Assembly: GCF_002250115.1 (NCBI RefSeq)
Contig: NZ_CP019985.1
Location: forward strand, 310,001 to 374,000
Direction: 5' to 3'
From: Shouchella clausii
Lineage (GTDB): Bacteria > Bacillota > Bacilli > Bacillales > Bacillaceae_D
DNA: 64,000 nucleotides
Shown: positions 52,737-61,795 of the stretch, in pieces
Position numbering within the stretch: the stretch's first letter is position 1
Layout: every line of letters begins with the position of its first letter
Notes under the pieces: generated by a model
The model's database searches: none
What the model saw: the letters and a program-made list of their open reading frames with translations, nothing else
What the model was told of the DNA's origin: nothing
Position numbers and translations under genes: made by a program

Positions 52737-54352
52737 GTGTGCCTCCCCCTCTCTATTGGCACAAAAACAGAAAAAGTCGTGCCTTGATTGATTTCGCTTT
52801 CCACTGTAAAAGCTGCCCCAATCGCCTCGACGCTTTGCTTTACAAGAGACAAGCCGTAGCCGCGGTCTTTTCCTTTTGTTGAATAGCCACGCACGTACAT
52901 CTTTTCCAGTTCCGCTTCACTCATTCCTGGGCCATTATCGGCAATACGGATAATCAATTCTTCATCGAGCACATACAGTGTAACCTTCACGCTTCCGTTT
53001 TCCTTGCCGGAAGCAGCATCAATCCCATTATCGATCAAGTTGCCGAGAATCGTGGTGAGCTCAAATGCCAACCTTTCTTGGGGCAACGGTTCAATCACCG
53101 TGTCAATGACAAGTTTCATATCGACTCCATTTTCTCGGGCGTCGCTTTTTTTGCCGAGCAAAAGCCCTGCAAGGACCGGGTCTTTCACCATATCGGTCGT
53201 CTGCTTTAATTCTTCTGATTGGTTGCCAACAATTTGGGCAACATAGGCCTCTACTTGTTCATACTCTTTTGTATGCAACATACCGAGAATGACTTGCAGG
53301 CGGTTTTTAAATTCATGGGTTTGTGCCCGCAGCGTACTAGCATATGTTTTAACGCCCGTCAGTTGTTCCGCAAGCTGTTTCATTTCTGTTTTATCGCGGA
53401 ATGTGGCAATAGCGCCAATAATTTGGTCATTTATCCGAACCGGAACGCGGTTAACGACAATGGTAAGTCCGTTTAAATCTTGTTCTTGGTTGTATTCTGG
53501 TTGGCCGCTAGCGAGTACATGACGGAGCCTAGAATTTTGCATATAGGCTTCGACATCGACACCTTCTGGCTTTGGTGGCAGGCCGGCACGGTCAAAAATC
53601 GCTTGTGCTGACTTGTTGACAAGCGTAATTTTCCCATCGGCATCAACTGCAATCATTCCTTCAATTGTTGATTGCAGCATGGCGCTTCGCTCTTCTACTA
53701 ATGTGGCAATTGCTCGCGGTTCCAGATGGAATAGTGTTTTTTTAATAAAGCGTGATAACAGAACAGCGCCAACTAAACCTGCGCTTAATCCAAACAGTGT
53801 GCCAATGAGCAAGTTTACGCGGTTTGCTTGGAGAGCTTTTTCCACAACTTCCAGGGAAATGCCGACCGCGACCGCCCCCACTTGCTCGCCTGTCTCCGCA
53901 TAAACAGGCGTAAATGCCCGCAATGATCTGCCTAACGTTCCAACAGACGTGGAAACAGTTTCATTCCCGTTCAGCGCTTCTGTTTCATCTCCACCAACGA
54001 AAGCTTTACCGACTTTTTCTCGTTCTGGGTGGGCATAACGGATTCCGTCCATATCTATGACAACGACAAATTGGACATCAGCTTGTTCCATAAAGGTTTC
54101 AACGTACTGTTGCACATGTTCCGTCTCTTTTTCGACTAACGCTTGCTGGACAACAGGCATAAGCGCAACCGCCCTGGCAAGCTGCTGCGCTTTTTCCGTT
54201 TGATTTTGCTCAATTTCTTCTTCAATCGTCCGATGGATAAGAAGGTCCGTCACAAGCAACGCCGCAATGACGACTGCTGAAACGAGTAAAAAAATCGTTG
54301 TCCGCAATGTCGGCCTTTTGTAGTAGCGCTTTTTCTCTTTCGCCTTTTGCAT
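52733..54352 (-). CDS. CitA/DcuS/MalK-type sensor histidine kinase
   Basis: A 539-residue kinase: membrane helix (about 19-40), extracellular PDC sensor (about 42-175, VQFVVVIDMDGIRYAHPERE, the carboxylate-binding segment), second helix (about 180-205), cytoplasmic PAS (about 215-320), H-box with His in RAQTHEFKNRLQVILG, N box NLIDNGIDAA and GYGLSLVKQ. ATG 54352 is used because AAGGAGACA lies 6 nt upstream. It senses an extracellular dicarboxylate, by context probably malate. Confidence 0.88.
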   Translation of the reverse strand: MQKAKEKKRYYKRPTLRTTIFLLVSAVVIAALLVTDLLIHRTIEEEIEQNQTEKAQQLARAVALMPVVQQALVEKETEHVQQYVETFMEQADVQFVVVIDMDGIRYAHPEREKVGKAFVGGDETEALNGNETVSTSVGTLGRSLRAFTPVYAETGEQVGAVAVGISLEVVEKALQANRVNLLIGTLFGLSAGLVGAVLLSRFIKKTLFHLEPRAIATLVEERSAMLQSTIEGMIAVDADGKITLVNKSAQAIFDRAGLPPKPEGVDVEAYMQNSRLRHVLASGQPEYNQEQDLNGLTIVVNRVPVRINDQIIGAIATFRDKTEMKQLAEQLTGVKTYASTLRAQTHEFKNRLQVILGMLHTKEYEQVEAYVAQIVGNQSEELKQTTDMVKDPVLAGLLLGKKSDARENGVDMKLVIDTVIEPLPQERLAFELTTILGNLIDNGIDAASGKENGSVKVTLYVLDEELIIRIADNGPGMSEAELEKMYVRGYSTKGKDRGYGLSLVKQSVEAIGAAFTVESEINQGTTFSVFVPIERGRHT

Positions 54353-54401
54353 AAATGTCTCCTTCTTCTTTATCCTAACAGGCAGTATAGCACAAAAAAA
54401 A

Positions 54402-54429
54402 CCAGCGTTCATTTGTTCATGAACGCTGG
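54402..54429. terminator. Terminator between the kinase and the ArpU-like gene
   Basis: CCAGCGTTCAT and ATGAACGCTGG form a perfect 11-bp stem; an A7 run on the left becomes a T run on the minus strand. It ends the ArpU-like gene and insulates the kinase gene. Confidence 0.75.
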
Positions 54430-54447
54430 CAAAGTGTTGTCTTCAGC

Positions 54448-54873
54448 TCAGATGCCTTCCAACTCTCCCTGTTCTTCCTCCCAAACAGAAAACAAATAGT
54501 GTAGCTTTGTAAACGCCCTGTTTTTTATGCGGTAATATTGACGCTCGCTAATGAGCATATCCATGTATACTTGATAATCGAACCGGTCTGCCTCTTGCAA
54601 ATAGCGGCGGACAATCAACTCACGTTCAGCAGGCGGCAAGCGATTGACACATTGTTCGATCATGCTCATATAGTTCTTTCTTTTTTGAGCGGCTTCGATA
54701 TTTTTTAGCGCTGTCTGTTCGGTTGTAGAAAAGAACGGTCGAGCTCCTGTGTGAGCAGGAACGAATTGAAAGCTCTGTGTCGTTTTTGGAAGTTCTTCAT
54801 AAGTTAGTGTCAGTCGATAAAGATTGTACGTTTCAAGCTTTTTTTCGACATAGCGTTTTTCTGTTTTGTTCAT
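54448..54873 (-). CDS. ArpU-family phage-type transcriptional regulator
   Basis: A 141-residue protein with a sigma-70 region-4-like C-terminal helix-turn-helix (CVNRLPPAERELIVRRYL, then DYQVYMDMLISERQYYRIK), the hallmark of ArpU proteins that control phage late (packaging and lysis) genes. ATG 54873 has GAAGGGGA 6 nt upstream. It stands alone between the malate regulators and the ectoine importer, with its own terminator, 6 kb from the tail/lysis cluster. It may be a leftover of the same prophage or a domesticated regulator. Confidence 0.7.
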   Translation of the reverse strand: MNKTEKRYVEKKLETYNLYRLTLTYEELPKTTQSFQFVPAHTGARPFFSTTEQTALKNIEAAQKRKNYMSMIEQCVNRLPPAERELIVRRYLQEADRFDYQVYMDMLISERQYYRIKNRAFTKLHYLFSVWEEEQGELEGI

Positions 54874-54952
54874 AACCATTCCCCTTCATGTTCTCTTTCC
54901 TACTAAAAGAGAACGAAGGTTCGCTAAATCAAAGAAAACAAGAAAATTTTCC

Positions 54953-55774
54953 TCAGGCGTGGAAACGCCCTAAAAATGTTTTTAGCCGTTCTGTTTTTGG
55001 GTGGTTTAAGACGTCATCAGGCGTGCCTTGTTCGGCAATGCTGCCTTTATCAAGAAACAAAATCCGGTCAGCAACGTCACGGGCAAAATCCATTTCATGG
55101 GTGATCAACATCATTGTCGTTTTTCCTTCTTCTGCAATATCGCGAATCACTTGGAGCACTTCCCCGACTAGCTCTGGATCAAGGGCTGCCGTTACTTCAT
55201 CAAACAGCATCACTTTCGGCTGCATAACCAGTGAACGGGCAATGGCTACACGCTGCTGCTGCCCACCGGACAATTGCGATGGATACATGTCAACTTTGTC
55301 GGCAAGCCCGACTTTTTCAAGCATGGCGACAGCCCGTTCTTTTGCCTCGTCTTTGCTCAAGCCAAGGACGTGGATAGGTGCTTCGATACAGTTTTTCATG
55401 ATCGTCATATGGGGAAACAAATTGTATTGTTGAAACACCATTCCGATATTGCCCCGTACTTTGCGCAAATGCTTTTCGTCAGCTGGCTTTAGCTCACCGT
55501 TCACTTTTTTATGCCAGAGCATTTCTCCATCCACTTCAATCGTCCCTGCCGTTGGCTGCTCCAATGTCATCAACATGCGAATAATCGTTGTTTTGCCAGA
55601 GCCAGACGGGCCGATCAAGGCAATTTTTTCGCCTTTTTTCACGTCAATGTCTAAATTGTTCAAAACAACCGTATCGCCAAATGCTTTTTTTACATTGCGG
55701 TAACGGACAAGCGTTTCTGCTTGCTCCATTTGCACAACATCAGCTGGTTCCACTTTCTCCATGACTTCACTCAT
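54953..55774 (-). CDS. ehuA: Ectoine/hydroxyectoine ABC transporter ATPase EhuA
   Basis: A 273-residue polar amino acid type ATPase: a 22-residue N-terminal extension, Walker A GPSGSGKTT, Q-loop VFQQYNLFPHMT, signature LSGGQQQR, Walker B VMLFDEVTAALD, switch His in THEMDFA. It overlaps ehuD by 4 nt and completes the ehuBCDA order. It energises uptake of compatible solutes. Confidence 0.85.
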   Translation of the reverse strand: MSEVMEKVEPADVVQMEQAETLVRYRNVKKAFGDTVVLNNLDIDVKKGEKIALIGPSGSGKTTIIRMLMTLEQPTAGTIEVDGEMLWHKKVNGELKPADEKHLRKVRGNIGMVFQQYNLFPHMTIMKNCIEAPIHVLGLSKDEAKERAVAMLEKVGLADKVDMYPSQLSGGQQQRVAIARSLVMQPKVMLFDEVTAALDPELVGEVLQVIRDIAEEGKTTMMLITHEMDFARDVADRILFLDKGSIAEQGTPDDVLNHPKTERLKTFLGRFHA

Positions 55775-56451
55775 GTTTTCACTCCTCTAGTTTCGATTTT
55801 ATTGCCGTGCAGCGTACCGACTTTCCGTTCTAAATAGCGAATAAATGCAGCGGATGGATAGCTTAACGCTAAAAATAAGAAACCAACGATCGTTATTGGC
55901 TCTACGTAACGCCAATCGCTTGTACCGATTGACTGGGCGACAGCCATCATTTCTACGACAAAAATCGCTGAAAGCAACGGTGTTTCCTTAAATAAGACAA
56001 TTAAATAGTTTCCAAGCATTGGAATGACTGGAGGAATAGCTTGGGGCAAAATGATTCGTCTCCATGTTTGGGCACGAGTGAAATTTAACGCCTTGCTTGC
56101 TTCCCACTGGCTTTTAGGAACAGCTTCAATCCCCGAACGGTAAATTTCCGAAACGTACGTAGCATAATGGAGGCCGAGTACGATGGCACCTGTTTGGAAG
56201 CCTGTTAATGGCGTTGTATAGTAGACGAAAAACAGTTGGACAAGCGGTGGTGTTGCCCGAATAAATTCAATAATACCGGCAACCGTTAGTGCCAATGGCT
56301 TAAAGGATGCACGCCGCAAAAGCGTTAAAACGAGGCCAGCTGTTAGCGAAATGCAATAAGCAATGATCGTAGCTGCAATCGTTACTGTAATAGCGGAAAG
56401 AATTTCAGGAAAGATTGCAATCGCAAATTCCCAATCCCATGTTTTGTTCAT
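55771..56451 (-). CDS. ehuD: Ectoine/hydroxyectoine ABC transporter permease EhuD
   Basis: A 226-residue HisMQ-type permease with five membrane helices and the EAA loop (SQWEASKALNFTRAQTWRRI-type) near residues 115-135 that docks to the ATPase. ATG 56451 overlaps the ehuC stop, with GGAGTGA upstream. Pairs with EhuC to form the channel. Confidence 0.82.
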   Translation of the reverse strand: MNKTWDWEFAIAIFPEILSAITVTIAATIIAYCISLTAGLVLTLLRRASFKPLALTVAGIIEFIRATPPLVQLFFVYYTTPLTGFQTGAIVLGLHYATYVSEIYRSGIEAVPKSQWEASKALNFTRAQTWRRIILPQAIPPVIPMLGNYLIVLFKETPLLSAIFVVEMMAVAQSIGTSDWRYVEPITIVGFLFLALSYPSAAFIRYLERKVGTLHGNKIETRGVKT

Positions 56452-57119
56452 GATGTGCTCACTCCTTTAGAAGCCCGTTTTTCCAGCCAGCGGGCCAGGA
56501 AAATCAAAGGCAGCGCTAAAATAAAGTAAGCGACCAGCAAGTATGTGTAAATTTCAATTTGGTTGGACAGCGAATTGTTGCTGCCTCGGAGTACATTGGC
56601 TTGGAACGTCATGTCGGCAAGCGCGATAAAATAAACAAGCGACGTCCCTTTCAATAATTCAATCGCGTTATTGCCAAAACCCGGCAACATCAAACGGACC
56701 GCTTGCGGCAAAATCACAAGCCTCATCCGTTGCCATTTTGACATGTTCAACGAAATGGCAGCTTCAGTCTGGCCAACAGCAATTGAATGAATTGCCCCTC
56801 TCACCACTTCTGAAGCATACGCGCCGTAATTTAGACCGACAGCAATTGAACCAGCTAAAAAATTGGACATCGACAGGCCAGGGAAAATCATCGGTAGCGC
56901 ATAAACAAAAAAGAACATTTGCACAAGCAACGATGTGCCGCGGAACAGCTCCACGAAAACAGCAGCCACACTGCGGATGACTTGATTTTTTGATGTTCGC
57001 ATCAATCCAGCAACGAGAGCGATGCTGTACGCGACGACAGCGCCTACTAAAAAAACTTGGACCGTGATTTCTAGCCCTTTTAAAATAAACGGCATAAAGC
57101 TAGAAAAGTTATTGAACAT
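56448..57119 (-). CDS. ehuC: Ectoine/hydroxyectoine ABC transporter permease EhuC
   Basis: A 223-residue HisMQ-type permease: LKGLEITVQVFLVGAVVAY start, five helices, EAA motif GQTEAAISLNMSKWQRMRLV at about 128-147. ATG 57119 is used because AAGAGGTGAGAGG precedes it; the frame to 57137 runs into that RBS. It follows the ehuB gene after a terminator hairpin, so permease and ATPase genes are made at lower level than the binding protein. Confidence 0.82.
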   Translation of the reverse strand: MFNNFSSFMPFILKGLEITVQVFLVGAVVAYSIALVAGLMRTSKNQVIRSVAAVFVELFRGTSLLVQMFFFVYALPMIFPGLSMSNFLAGSIAVGLNYGAYASEVVRGAIHSIAVGQTEAAISLNMSKWQRMRLVILPQAVRLMLPGFGNNAIELLKGTSLVYFIALADMTFQANVLRGSNNSLSNQIEIYTYLLVAYFILALPLIFLARWLEKRASKGVSTS

Positions 57120-57142
57120 CCTCTCACCTCTTATCAACTAAA

Positions 57143-57188
57143 AAAGGGAGCATGGGATTCCACCTATGTGAGCACCATGCTTCCCTTT
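57143..57188 (-). terminator. Attenuating terminator between ehuB and ehuC
   Basis: AAAGGGAGCATGG and CCATGCTTCCCTTT form a 13-bp stem with one bulge, followed on the minus strand by TTTTTTAG. Located just behind the binding-protein gene, it would let ehuB mRNA accumulate above the rest of the operon. Confidence 0.7.
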
Positions 57189-57194
57189 TGCCCT

Positions 57195-58028
57195 TTAGGC
57201 ATTGCAGCGATCTTCCATAGTGATGTCTTCAGGAGGCAAATTGGCTTCAGTAAAGCCGAACTGTTCAATGATTTCAAGCAACTCCCCTGAATCAATGAGT
57301 TCTTGCAGTGCGTCATTGTATTCTTCCCGCATCTCTTCTCCTGCTTCCGATTGTGGGAAGACGGCTGCACCGTAGGCGATTTGTTCCTCGCCATCAATCA
57401 CAGGCTGTGTAAAATCTTCCACAAATTCGACTTTGCCTGACGTATTGTTTTGAGCAGCTGAGTTTGCTGTCGCATCTGTGGCGACCATTACATCTGCCTG
57501 GCCATTTTCAACAGCGGCAATATTGTCGGCAATGCTGTTTCCGCTGACAAATTGGCTTTCGTCTGCTCCTAGTGCGAGCAGCATCGCTTCTTGGTTCGCC
57601 CCTGCCATAAGCGCAACACGAATGTCTGGATCTTCCGCGATGTCTTCATAGCTTGTAATGTTTAGCGGGTTGCCTGAGGCGACCACGATTCCTTCCCCGT
57701 ATTGCATTTCAATATTGCCGAAATTACCATTTGCGCACCGTTCTGGCTGGATGTCCATCCCGGCTGTAACAATGTCAAACTGTCCGCTGTTGACGCCTTG
57801 GATCAATGCTCCAAAATCAACAACAGTCCCTTCAATATCCTCATAGCCCATTTTTTGCAGCACAGCCCGGGCAATTTCTGGGCTAGCTCCCGTTACTTCT
57901 CCCGCGTCTGTGTCAATGTAGCCGTAGGGCTCTTCATTTGCCACCCCTACCTGGATTGTGTTTCCGCCGCCACATGCAGCCAATACAACAGCAGACGTTA
58001 ATAAACCGAAGATTCCTGCTTTTTTCAC
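57195..58028 (-). CDS. ehuB: Ectoine/hydroxyectoine-binding lipoprotein EhuB
   Basis: A 277-residue solute-binding lipoprotein: signal peptide with lipobox VVLAAC (Cys19), then a type II periplasmic-binding fold. NEEPYGYIDTDAGEVTGASP and the FDIVTAGMDIQPERC segment with its Cys match EhuB proteins, which bind ectoine and hydroxyectoine with high affinity. First gene of ehuBCDA, with a promoter about 105 bp upstream. A terminal Cys (MEDRCNA) could form a disulfide with the internal Cys. The specific ligand is inferred. Confidence 0.8.
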   Translation of the reverse strand: MKKAGIFGLLTSAVVLAACGGGNTIQVGVANEEPYGYIDTDAGEVTGASPEIARAVLQKMGYEDIEGTVVDFGALIQGVNSGQFDIVTAGMDIQPERCANGNFGNIEMQYGEGIVVASGNPLNITSYEDIAEDPDIRVALMAGANQEAMLLALGADESQFVSGNSIADNIAAVENGQADVMVATDATANSAAQNNTSGKVEFVEDFTQPVIDGEEQIAYGAAVFPQSEAGEEMREEYNDALQELIDSGELLEIIEQFGFTEANLPPEDITMEDRCNA

Positions 58029-58132
58029 TACTCAATCTCCTCCTGCTGTCCATCACCAAAAACAAGCTATTTTTTACTTTCCCAACCAACAGCCTCTTTT
58101 TAATGAGGACGCTTTTTCGGTCTGTTTTTAAC

Positions 58133-58160
58133 ATGATAGCACAGATACACATTCTTACAA
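58133..58160 (-). promoter_or_regulatory. Putative sigma-A promoter of ehuBCDA
   Basis: On the minus strand TTGTAA (58155-58160) and TATCAT (58133-58138) with a 16-nt spacer, about 105 nt before the ehuB start. The remainder of 58029-58352 shows no gene. Confidence 0.4.
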
Positions 58161-58352
58161 ATTTCGTATCACTTAATATCAGCGCATTTATTCGCCTATT
58201 TCTTACTTACGTTCGTTGTCGTTCGAGTATGTCTTAATTTCTTATGAATAAGCCCATATCCTCTTTGATACGCAAATATAACTATAATTTTCAATTTTCT
58301 TCATGTTGATTGTCGGCTTTTTTCCTATTCCTAGGTAGCTTTCGAACAAAAA

Positions 58353-58378
58353 GCCCCTTTTCGCTACTGAAAAGGGGC
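58353..58378 (-). terminator. Terminator behind the lipoprotein gene
   Basis: GCCCCTTTTC and GAAAAGGGGC form a perfect 10-bp stem around GCTACT; TTTTTG follows on the minus strand. Confidence 0.8.
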
Positions 58379-58385
58379 GCATTCG

Positions 58386-59228
58386 CTATTCTTCACTGTC
58401 TTCGTTCGGTTGTGCCTCTTGTTCCAACTCGGCTTGTTGTTGCTCCATCATTTCCTGTGCTTCCTCTATATCGATTGCTTCGTTTGCGACATCCTCTGGC
58501 ACATGAATGTCTTCTACTTCGTTAAATTGGCTATACGTGGTCGTAAGCGATTGTGTTTGCATGTCTGCTTCCTCTTCATTTTCTAGCTGGTTAGGCATCT
58601 GAAATCCTAACGTCATTGTTGCCTCTTTTTGCAACAGGGAGCTTTTGTCAATCACAATTTCAATATCAAAATCGGTTACTTCTAAGCCCATCTCTTTTGC
58701 TTGTTGGCCTCCAGCCATTTCCAAAGCCAACTCCTTTAGTTCCTCGTCCTCCGTTCCTGAGGCAGAGAGGATATAGTCATCGCCTTTGTCATTTAGTTCA
58801 AGCTGATCGCTATACTGTTTTAGCATGTCCAGTTGCGCTTCAGCAGGGCGGAGGCTCTCCGCGCCAGTTATGCCAGCTTCTTCTGCATCAAACTTAATCC
58901 ATTCACCTATGCTTGGCTCTTCATAATAGTAAATGCCGTCTTCAATAAACTCCCTGTTGACATCTGTTTCTCCACTTACAGCATCCGGCTGCCTATGTTC
59001 ATTCGTTAAAGCCACCGGATCCCTTGTAAGTTGAAGGATCGCATTGTTTTCGAAATCATCGCTATGCATAGCCGTTTCTACGGCATAACTGTTCAAATTC
59101 CCCATCGCTTCATTTGAATCGGTTAACAGCTGCTCGATTTCTTCTTCGCCAGTTGCATTGTCACCACAAGCAGTAAGCGCCCCTGCGCTTATGAGTACCG
59201 AAACAACTGCAAGTCCATAATTTTTCAT
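58386..59228 (-). CDS. DUF6612-like lipoprotein
   Basis: A 280-residue lipoprotein: signal peptide with lipobox GALTAC (Cys21), then a beta-rich domain with NLNSYAVETAMHSDD and YYYEEPSIGEWIKFD, resembling LppX/LolA-like folds of DUF6612, and an acidic Glu/Gln-rich tail (EEAQEMMEQQQAELEQ). ATG 59228 has AGGAGGACG upstream; the frame to 59276 has no signal-like start. Probably anchored outside the membrane; function unknown. Confidence 0.65.
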   Translation of the reverse strand: MKNYGLAVVSVLISAGALTACGDNATGEEEIEQLLTDSNEAMGNLNSYAVETAMHSDDFENNAILQLTRDPVALTNEHRQPDAVSGETDVNREFIEDGIYYYEEPSIGEWIKFDAEEAGITGAESLRPAEAQLDMLKQYSDQLELNDKGDDYILSASGTEDEELKELALEMAGGQQAKEMGLEVTDFDIEIVIDKSSLLQKEATMTLGFQMPNQLENEEEADMQTQSLTTTYSQFNEVEDIHVPEDVANEAIDIEEAQEMMEQQQAELEQEAQPNEDSEE

Positions 59229-59357
59229 CGCCTTTACGTCCTCCTTTAAACCTTTGTTCGTTGCTGCTTGTGCCACACTAACACAACTGCCTGTAACAAA
59301 AAAGGAGTAAGCGCCATTTCCAGCTACTTTATAGATTCGTTTGTTATTTTTGCATAT

Positions 59358-60164
59358 TTACCATAGCTCAAGGACAGTGCTTACAACACGTACTTGCTCA
59401 AGCTCTACCTTTGGCCGTTGTGGATGGATGTATACCGCATCCATTCCGAGCAAAACAGCGGGGGCGATTTCGTTAATGAAATTATCGCCAACACTGACTG
59501 CTTCTTCTGGCTTTACCCGATAGAGGGACAAAAGTTGTTCAAAAAGGCCCATCGTTCTAGTCGGTTTCTTGGCAGATGAAATGATGTGTTCAAACACGCC
59601 TTCTAGCCCTAATTCTTTAAATAAGCGTCCAACATCATCCCGGTCACTATTTGTCATTACAACCACATTCGCGTGTTTCTTCAGCTCAAGAAGCTTGTCC
59701 CGCAGCCCAGGAAGAGGCTCAAGTTGAAATTTGTCTGATACCATATACTCTTTTGTCGCTTGATAGCTGGAATAACAGTCTGTTACTCCATAGTGTTTGG
59801 CACAAACAAATGGATACCACCAACCGTCGCCAATTGCGATCATGTCTTCGAAGTTAAACGACAATTCACCAGTATACACTTCATCGACAGAAGCCTGGTC
59901 GTACTGTTCGCCTTCCCATGTATGGGCAGCAGTTACTTTTAATGTCATTGGATCAATCGTTAGAACAGCGTCACGGGCGACATCGTATGCTTTTCCAATT
60001 TGCACAACATGATTGCCTGCTTTCATTGCCTCGTAATCAAGCTGAAATTCAAGCCGATCTTTTTTAGCAACCTTTTGTTTTAAATGAGTTGCATAAAAAT
60101 CAAAATGGTCGGTCCCTTCGTATAACGTTCCATCCAAATCAAAAACAACTAATTTATAGTTCAT
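59358..60164 (-). CDS. HAD-family hydrolase
   Basis: A 268-residue HAD phosphatase: motif I FDLDGT with Asp9 and Asp11, motif II VVMTNSD, Lys in SSAKKPTR and motif IV VGDNFINEI. The cap domain is longer than usual (residues 20-150), with IAIGDGWWYPFVCA. Cytosolic. ATG 60164 has AGGAGAG 6 nt upstream. Monocistronic, convergent with nothing; substrate unknown. Confidence 0.82.
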   Translation of the reverse strand: MNYKLVVFDLDGTLYEGTDHFDFYATHLKQKVAKKDRLEFQLDYEAMKAGNHVVQIGKAYDVARDAVLTIDPMTLKVTAAHTWEGEQYDQASVDEVYTGELSFNFEDMIAIGDGWWYPFVCAKHYGVTDCYSSYQATKEYMVSDKFQLEPLPGLRDKLLELKKHANVVVMTNSDRDDVGRLFKELGLEGVFEHIISSAKKPTRTMGLFEQLLSLYRVKPEEAVSVGDNFINEIAPAVLLGMDAVYIHPQRPKVELEQVRVVSTVLELW

Positions 60165-60368
60165 AAAAAACTCTCCTTTCAAGTCCCTTTCCAGTTTAAA
60201 CCGTTCTCATTTGGCGCGCCAGCTGTTAGCGGCAAAAATCACAGAGAATCAGCAAGCTGATCTGTCAGCAATTTGTTTGTACTTTTATTTACAAATTGAA
60301 AACGGTTCACTGAGATACTTTTTTACAAGCAACCATAGTTTTTCGCATTTTGCAAACGAACTGTAAGA

Positions 60369-60398
60369 TTGAATAGGCGTGAAACAGGGTAAGATAAA
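60369..60398 (+). promoter_or_regulatory. Putative promoter of csbB-gtcA-yfhO
   Basis: TTGAAT (60369-60374) and GATAAA (60393-60398) with an 18-nt spacer fit sigma-A. Overlapping it, GATTGA (60367-60372), 14 nt, GGGTAA (60387-60392) weakly resembles a sigma-B promoter, which controls csbB in B. subtilis. The first pattern is better. Confidence 0.35.
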
Positions 60399-60435
60399 AT
60401 GGAGCAATATCTTGTAAAGAAATGGAGGCTCGGAG

Positions 60436-61392
60436 ATGAACAAGCCGTTGCTTTCTGTTATCGTCCCTTCATTTAATGAAGAGGAAAATGTTGAACCGTT
60501 TTACTTTGCTTTAAGGGAAACGCTTAAGGATACCCACTACCGCTGGGAAGTCATCTATATAGACGATGGCAGTTCCGATGGCACGCTGCCGTTGCTCCAG
60601 CGTTTATCTACATGGCATCCACAAGTACATTATGTGTCATTTACACGGAATTTTGGCAAGGAAGCTGCTATCGTCGCAGGATTCCAGCATGCCAAGGGAG
60701 ACTGCGTCGTTGTCATTGATGCTGATTTGCAACATCCTGTCCATTTGATCAAAGACCTGTTAGAAGGATTTGAAGAAGGGTATGATCAAGTGATTGCTTG
60801 CCGCGACCGAAAAGGAGAGGGATTTTTCCGCAGCACAGCCTCAAAGCTGTATTACAAGTTCATCAATAAAATTGTCGATGTAGAGCTCGAAGACGGTGTC
60901 GGCGACTTTCGCCTGTTAAGTAGACGCGCTGTCGATGCGCTTTTAATTATGAGCGAAGGCAACCGCTTTTCAAAAGGGCTGTTTTCTTGGATCGGTTTTG
61001 ACCAAAAAGTCGTTTATTACGAAAATGTTTCGCGGCAAAATGGCGAATCAAAATGGTCCTTCTCTAAATTGGTCAATTATGGCATTGATGGAATCGTGTC
61101 TTTTAATATGAAGCCATTGCGCATTTGCTTTTACATGGGCGGCTTTATTTTAGCGGCTGCTCTTCTGTACATTTTCATCATGTTTGCTCAAATCATCCGT
61201 ACAGGCATTGATGTCCCTGGCTACTTTACCATCATTTCAGCCGTGTTGTTTTTAGGAGGCGTACAGCTTGTGTCCCTCGGGATCATCGGTGAATACATTG
61301 GCAGGATTTACAATGAAACGAAACGTCGCCCCCATTATTTAGTGAAAGAGACAAATGCGACTAAAGGAAAACGGTATGAACGAGCGCACTAA
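60436..61392 (+). CDS. csbB: Family 2 glycosyltransferase, CsbB-type
   Basis: A 318-residue polyprenyl-phosphate sugar transferase: GT-A core with VIPSFNEEENV, IDDGSSDGT, VVIDADLQHP and RQNGESKWSF, followed by two C-terminal membrane helices (about 232-253 and 265-287). In B. subtilis CsbB makes undecaprenyl-phosphate-GlcNAc used to glycosylate lipoteichoic acid, with GtcA as flippase and YfhO as the outer transferase. The same three genes follow here with overlaps. AATGGAGG lies upstream of the ATG. Confidence 0.85.
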   Translation: MNKPLLSVIVPSFNEEENVEPFYFALRETLKDTHYRWEVIYIDDGSSDGTLPLLQRLSTWHPQVHYVSFTRNFGKEAAIVAGFQHAKGDCVVVIDADLQHPVHLIKDLLEGFEEGYDQVIACRDRKGEGFFRSTASKLYYKFINKIVDVELEDGVGDFRLLSRRAVDALLIMSEGNRFSKGLFSWIGFDQKVVYYENVSRQNGESKWSFSKLVNYGIDGIVSFNMKPLRICFYMGGFILAAALLYIFIMFAQIIRTGIDVPGYFTIISAVLFLGGVQLVSLGIIGEYIGRIYNETKRRPHYLVKETNATKGKRYERAH

Positions 61393-61795
61393 CATTTGGA
61401 AGAAAATCTACCATAACTCGTTTGTCCGTTTTGCTTTCGTCGGCGGAATTAATACAGGAACGTTTTACTTGCTTTACTTGCTGTTCCAGCAAGTCTTTTC
61501 GCTCCATTATTTAGCTGCCCATGTGACAGCTTTTTTGCTGAGTATGATTGGCTCTTATTTTTTAAATGTATTTTTTACATTTGGCGTAAAACCTTCTTGG
61601 AAAACATTCCTGCAATTTCCGTTGACGCAAGCTGTTAACTTTAGTGTATCGACAGTGCTTGTTTTTGTACTGGTTGAATGGATCGGGTTGCCTGCTCCTC
61701 TTGCACCTTTAGTGGCCGTGCTTTTCACTGTCCCAATTACGTATATTGTCACTGCAAAAATTTTAAAAAAAGATGGAGTCCAACATGAAGTTTAA
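61373..61795 (+). CDS. gtcA: GtrA/GtcA-family flippase
   Basis: A 140-residue GtrA-type protein with four membrane helices (FAFVGGINTGTFYLLYLL first, FTVPITYIVTAKILKK last). It is thought to flip the polyprenyl-phosphate sugar made by CsbB. ATG 61373 has AAAGGA 8 nt upstream and overlaps csbB by 20 nt; the stop overlaps the yfhO start. Confidence 0.85.
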   Translation, partial: GMNERTNIWKKIYHNSFVRFAFVGGINTGTFYLLYLLFQQVFSLHYLAAHVTAFLLSMIGSYFLNVFFTFGVKPSWKTFLQFPLTQAVNFSVSTVLVFVLVEWIGLPAPLAPLVAVLFTVPITYIVTAKILKKDGVQHEV

